Source of the DNA: Rallus limicola
Taxonomy: Eukaryota > Chordata > Aves > Gruiformes > Rallidae
Assembly (NCBI GenBank): GCA_022605955.1
Contig: JAKCOZ010000001.1
Location: forward strand, 74,902,520 to 74,966,519
DNA length: 64,000 nt
Reading direction: 5' to 3'
The notes beneath the pieces are model-generated. The model was not told the DNA's origin. It saw nothing but the letters and a program-made list of their open reading frames with translations, and ran no database searches. A program made the position numbers and the translations under genes. Of this stretch, positions 60,601 through 64,000 are shown piece by piece. Within the stretch, counting starts at the first letter, position 1. Each line of letters opens with the position of its first letter.

Positions 60601-63600
60601 AAATTGATTTTGTGGGGAAAATAAGTCTCTTCTGTATCCAGGTCTTCTCCTTGCTGTAATGTTAGCTGTCCTTGCTCCATCAACAGTGGGTCAGAGGTCT
60701 CATTTTGATTGAAAACTGTGTATGTGAAATAGGAAGTCTTAAATCAGCTTCCTAGGCCTTATAAACCTAGATTACCCTAATCAAATCTAATGCTTATTTT
60801 CATAGTTTGCAAGATATCCTGGGCAAAAACCAGAACAAAGCGAACAATTTCATTAGACCAGGCAACAAAGAGTAAAGGAGAAGGAATATAAGTGGCAGTA
60901 CTGAAATCTGATATGCCAAATTTCACAATTGTGTTTGCTTCAAAGTATTGAGTGTGACAGAGAAAATCATTCCCATGTGGGAAGCCTGGTGACAGTGCAA
61001 AGACACAGAGAAAGCTTTCTGAATTTCATAAAATACGTTGTAGTTCTTGGCATGCTCTACTTTTACATATCATCAATAATAGCATATCTTCACACTTGCA
61101 TTCTGTGGTTTGAAAAACATTATTGGAAACCTTCAGAATGAAATCCTGGACCTGGTGAGGTTAACTAAAATTTAGCCATTCAGTTTAAGAGTGCCAGAGT
61201 TCATATTTATAATCTTCTCATTTTCTGTTATTGTGCATTCTTTTTTAAACTTTCCTTTTTCCATTTAGAAAGCACTCTAAAGATAACAAAGCAGACATCC
61301 AGTGGATATAGAAACCTGACAAGGAATGAACCTCTTTTTCTAAAAGCAATCCAGACCACTACATTTTTCATTAATTAGTATTTCTCAGAAAGTTACTGCT
61401 TAGTGTCCCAGCCATTTCCAACACTGAAACAGCCCAATCACTACAAAACCAACTTTTCACATTGTTAAGAGCTAATGGCTCACAGCTTCTAGCTTTTATG
61501 CGGGCAAAGATGACCAGAAATAAACCGGGCAAAAACTGAGTAAGGAAAACAAAGACAAGTTGCATGAGGAAGCACTTCAGAAACCACAGATGAGAAAAAA
61601 TAAAATAAAAATTTTAACTGCAGTAAAACAATGCTCATCACTTCTTGATGAAGGCTTGCTTTTTTTACTGGCATTCCTAATCCTTCTAAGGTTAAAATAC
61701 AGTCACACAGTACCACACATATACATGCTTATGATATTGTCAGAAAATGCGTTTTTAACTCAGTATAATTCACTGGTAGGTAGATAAGTATTTCTGTAAG
61801 AATAAAAGTAGTAAAACAAAACATTGACAGAATCTTTAAAAAGAACATGTGACAAACATCACATTGCTCCCATAAAATTAAATCTTGGCATAAATTTTGC
61901 TCACGATATTATTTTACATCTGGGCTGAGGAAAAAATGCATCACAGACATGCTCACTTTCTGGTCCTAATGCAAGGGCCATTTCCATGACCCTGGCTTTT
62001 TTTAATAACTACATAGCAACATGCATATTTAAAATAACAAATTAACAAGACACTTCACTGCACACACTTACATCCCTGGGGAGAAGATGAGAGAACAAAC
62101 AACATGTGACAGATGTTAATCACATAGCTTAATGCACTATTGGAAGTGGGTTAGCGATAGCAAAGAAGAGCACCCCATTGGAACCATAATAGGATGGAAC
62201 AGAATTAGAATAAGCTATAAAGACATATAATAGAATCTGGATATGAATAATGAATTTGTTTTGTTTCTGTTATATAAGAAAGTTAGTTTTGAACACGGAT
62301 GTTCTGGAAAGGTAGCTTCTCTTATCTAGCCAGCCAACATCAAAATCAGTATTTAGCTTTGGAGATAGCAATTAACTGGATGTACTATACATGGAGATGT
62401 GGTTAAGATCCATCAGACAGGGAAAGTGAGTAAGAGCTTAACTGATCTCTTTAATTGCATTTTCCATAGAAATGTCCTTCGTATGGTCATTTTCATAAGA
62501 ACATAGAACAAAACTAAGCAGTATCTTTTCACAGGATAAGACAGATCTTAACAAAGATACTAGTTTGCTTCTCACCTCTGTACAGTATCTGTACCAATTA
62601 TAAAATTATTAAATTAATATGAAGTTGCAAGAGCTCTGAACTCACCCTAATGATATATTTTTAATTAAGAAAGAGACTGATCTACTTAGAAAATCTTTGA
62701 ATTAAGATTACGGAGGGAGGGATTCATTTTTACTCACTACAAAAGACCTCACATATGCAACACTGAAAACCTTTGCAAAGGTATTAACAACAATGACTAT
62801 TAACAACATCCATATTAATATCCATATTAAAGGATTAGAAGGATGATGTTTTTCCATAGAGAAATTTTGGTAGAACTAGGATTCATTAAGTAGTTTTCTG
62901 CTTACCAGTCTCGTCTCTATCATTGCAACTATGTTATTTGAGATAACTATGACTTTCATTCCTTCAATTCACTAGATTTTTAATTGCAGTTAGCAATCTT
63001 GTTTCAGGAACACTTTTTGAGTTGCCTTTTTACAGTGAAAATAAAGTTCAAGTTTCTTATAAAATTACAGATAATGCATTTTCTTTTAGTCATTTTTATT
63101 ATCTCTTAAATATAAGTTAACTGAAGAAGCATTGCTTCTATTTATTAAAATAATGCCTAGAATAACATGACCATAACTAGTACCTCAGATGACTGTAACA
63201 GAAATAAAAACAACAGTAATAAGTCCTGTGGAAGAGCCCTTCCTTTTCTAATCTGTCCTAAAGGGAAGGGATTTTGCAACTTGTAACATTTTATCCAACA
63301 TTTCTGTAGGAAGAGAAACAAAACCCCAAACAACAGTGACAGAAGCACGGACCTTCTAAAGTAATTTTGGTGTGGCTGCAATTTCTCATAGGGTCTACAG
63401 TACTAACATTACAAGATAGAGGTAGGTAAAATCATGCAAAATTTGACAAAAAAACCCCACAACAATGCCAACCTTTAATAGCAAAAAAGCAATAACCAGG
63501 TCTAATTGCAAGATAACAACAGAAAATAAAAATCTAGACATCTCAACTCGATAATAAAATTAAAAGATGAGTGCATGACTTCGGAAATTAGGGCTACATT

Positions 63601-64000
63601 TTAGAAAACCTTTTTTTTTTTTTGATATTTGATCTATTGGAGACTTCTAAAAAAGACACATCATACAGTTTTCCTGTAATTTATATGTATACAAACCTCT
63701 GTGATTGAAGAACAAGACAAAGAATACAGTACAGCTGAGTCCTGTTTTGGTGAAAAGTATATCTGTTTGCAATCATATATCTAAACCTTTTATCAGGCAG
63801 TAATTTCTGCAGCAATATGCCATGCAATGTTGGGGATTTTTTTCTCTCTACAATTAAAGTAGTATGCTGATATTGAAAGTAATATAAAATTGAGAGGATC
63901 AATGCATCATAGGTCCATTTAAAGTCAAGAGACCTATAGAGATCATATGTCTGGTCCAATATTCTTCTCAAAACACAGTTGATATCACTATTAAGTCAGG
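57661..64000. other. Unique AT-rich sequence, no gene seen
   Basis: No classifiable repeat or exon. It contains a T run near 57897-57908 and a patch dense in ATTA/TAAT cores at about 59830-60060. Open frames do not exceed about 106 codons (59215-59535 plus) and have no recognisable motif. Confidence 0.55.

Noticed and set aside
1..64000. CRISPR array, tRNA, rRNA or bacterial operon structure
   Set aside because: No regularly spaced repeats, no cloverleaf with tRNA-type A and B boxes and no rRNA blocks were seen. The repeats point to a vertebrate genome.

Overview
This window looks like gene-poor nuclear DNA of a bird. It is AT-rich by eye, CpG-poor and full of homopolymer tracts, and I find no bacterial-type gene packing. 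The lineage call rests on its repeats. There are at least four recognisable pieces of CR1 (chicken repeat 1) non-LTR retrotransposons, several with the 3' end typical of the family (a 'ggtcccttccaac' block followed by an 8-bp tail such as ATTCTGTG). There are also two GC-rich endogenous-retrovirus LTR pieces of a kind common in birds. Turtles and crocodilians also carry CR1, so bird is a strong inference rather than proof.

Layout. 1-21.6 kb: unique AT-rich sequence with one worn CR1 3' end (1.47-1.67 kb), a few hairpins and A/C- or G/T-rich simple tracts. 21.6-24.7 kb: a solo-LTR-like element (22.9-23.8 kb, perhaps to 24.07 kb) lies between two copies of an unidentified repeat of about 80 bp. 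24.7-41 kb: unique sequence with one long, very worn CR1 (30.5-31.3 kb). 41-43.7 kb: the most unusual composition in the window, with C-rich G-quadruplex-capable stretches, the longest non-repeat open frame (178 codons) and a patch of raised CpG. 46.0-47.75 kb: two closely related CR1 copies in opposite orientation, both still holding open stretches of the ORF2 C-terminus. 50.1-51.0 kb: a truncated second LTR of the same general kind with CR1 scraps beside it. 53.7-54.0 kb: a CR1 of a different subfamily. 54-64 kb: unique AT-rich sequence, including a coding-like but broken minus-strand stretch (55.9-57.7 kb) and an ATTA/TAAT-rich patch near 60 kb.

No host protein-coding exon, rRNA, tRNA or CRISPR array could be supported. 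The only coding remnants I can assign are CR1 ORF2 fragments. The window could be intergenic or the inside of a very large intron; the sequence alone does not decide. All identities between copies were judged by eye, without alignment software.
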